Positions 6,546 to 6,780 of a stretch of DNA of 6,780 nucleotides are shown here, in pieces. The position numbers and the translations under genes were made by a program. The DNA is from Chloroflexota bacterium (GTDB lineage: Bacteria; Chloroflexota; Dehalococcoidia; Lucifugimonadales; JAPUKM01), in assembly GCA_027295645.1 (NCBI GenBank), contig JAPUKM010000011.1, positions 1 to 6,780 on the forward strand, read 5' to 3'. The first letter of the stretch is position 1. Each line of letters begins with the position of its first letter. The notes beneath the pieces were generated by a model that worked only from the letters and a program-made list of their open reading frames with translations, was not told the origin of the DNA and searched no databases.

Positions 6546-6551
6546 TACAAT
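6546..6551 (+). promoter_or_regulatory. Possible -10 element of mutS
   Basis: TACAAT is 5/6 to the -10 consensus and ends 25 bp before the mutS ATG. The expected -35 position is GC-rich and does not match, so this is tentative. Confidence 0.3.
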
Positions 6552-6552
6552 G

Positions 6553-6570
6553 AGCCCAGTTTCCTGGGCT
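6553..6570 (+). repeat. Perfect hairpin AGCCCAG-tttc-CTGGGCT before mutS
   Basis: Seven-base-pair arms (6553-6559 and 6564-6570) with a TTTC loop end 6 bp upstream of the mutS ATG. No T-run follows on either strand, so it is not an evident terminator. It takes the place where a ribosome-binding site would be and could affect mutS translation. Confidence 0.6.
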
Positions 6571-6576
6571 ATTACT

Positions 6577-6780
6577 ATGACTACTCCGGTACGCCGCCAG
6601 TATCTGCGCATCAAGCAGCAGCACCCCGACGCCATCCTGCTTTTCCGCCTGGGCGACTTCTACGAGACGTTCGACGAGGATGCCAAGATAGTCGCCCGCG
6701 AGCTTCAGATCGCCCTGACCTCGCGGGACATGGGAGGTGGCGAGCGGAGACCCCTGGCGGGAATCCCGTACCACTCGCTG
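6577..6780 (+). CDS. mutS: DNA mismatch repair protein MutS, N-terminal part
   Basis: The frame from ATG 6577 stays open to the window end and gives the first 68 residues of MutS, the ATPase that recognises mismatched bases and recruits MutL. The mismatch-recognition domain I is plain: AILLFRLGDFYETFDEDA carries the Phe-x-Glu mismatch-contacting motif (F28, E30), followed by ALTSRD and LAGIPYHSL as in the family. The start fits because MutS proteins commonly begin a few residues before the QYLxIKxxxPD stretch. No Shine-Dalgarno sequence is visible; a hairpin lies directly upstream. It is functionally unrelated to the preceding redox genes and probably has its own promoter. The ATPase domain is outside the window. 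Confidence 0.95.
   Translation, partial: MTTPVRRQYLRIKQQHPDAILLFRLGDFYETFDEDAKIVARELQIALTSRDMGGGERRPLAGIPYHSL

Noticed and set aside
1..6780. CRISPR arrays, tRNA/rRNA genes, insertion sequences or phage genes
   Set aside because: No regularly spaced repeats, cloverleaf-like segments, transposase motifs or terminal inverted repeats were seen; coding density is normal for a chromosomal core region.

Overview
The window is GC-rich bacterial DNA with every gene on the + strand. It holds the 3' end of a flavoprotein amine-oxidase-type gene, a three-gene NADH dehydrogenase/formate dehydrogenase-like cluster (nuoE, nuoF and a NuoG/FdhA-type subunit), a ferredoxin-NAD(P)+ reductase-like flavoprotein gene, and the 5' end of mutS. 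The style of the proteins suggests Chloroflexota, possibly a Dehalococcoidia/SAR202-like lineage: a NuoF with an N-terminal thioredoxin-like domain, an FdhA-like NuoG with an enlarged His-Cys cluster region, and a MutS beginning close to the TPxRRQYLxIK pattern. This assignment is from memory of family resemblance and is only moderately secure.

Layout. Positions 1-468 are the C-terminal 155 residues of an FAD-dependent protoporphyrinogen-oxidase-like protein. Positions 469-580 are a regulatory gap with a perfect extended -10 promoter (TGaTATAAT), a 6+6 bp inverted repeat just upstream, and two TAATTCG direct repeats. Positions 581-5700 hold nuoE, nuoF and nuoG with tight spacing (stop and start abut between nuoE and nuoF; 10 bp between nuoF and nuoG), so they are very probably one transcript. 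Positions 5701-5767 are an AT-richer gap with a long imperfect inverted repeat that begins inside the nuoG stop region. Positions 5768-6511 encode the FNR-like flavoprotein. A probable terminator and a second hairpin fill 6510-6576, and mutS starts at 6577 and runs off the end.

How the genes work together. NuoE and NuoF make the NADH/FMN diaphorase unit. The large third subunit carries a chain of iron-sulfur sites and a molybdopterin-oxidoreductase fold that aligns along its length with formate dehydrogenase alpha subunits. However, the segment that should hold the metal-ligand Cys/Sec and catalytic His reads DMDSNGRPGL, so formate oxidation is not expected. No complex I membrane subunits are visible. 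With the FNR-like gene next door, the cluster looks like a soluble NAD(P)H-linked electron-transfer complex whose partner is not known.

Two further points stand out. nuoF is broken in the sequence as given by an 11-G run that puts its last third in another frame; a 10-G run would restore a normal 563-residue protein. The NuoG-type subunit carries a second C-x2-C-x5-C motif just after the usual His-Cys cluster motif.
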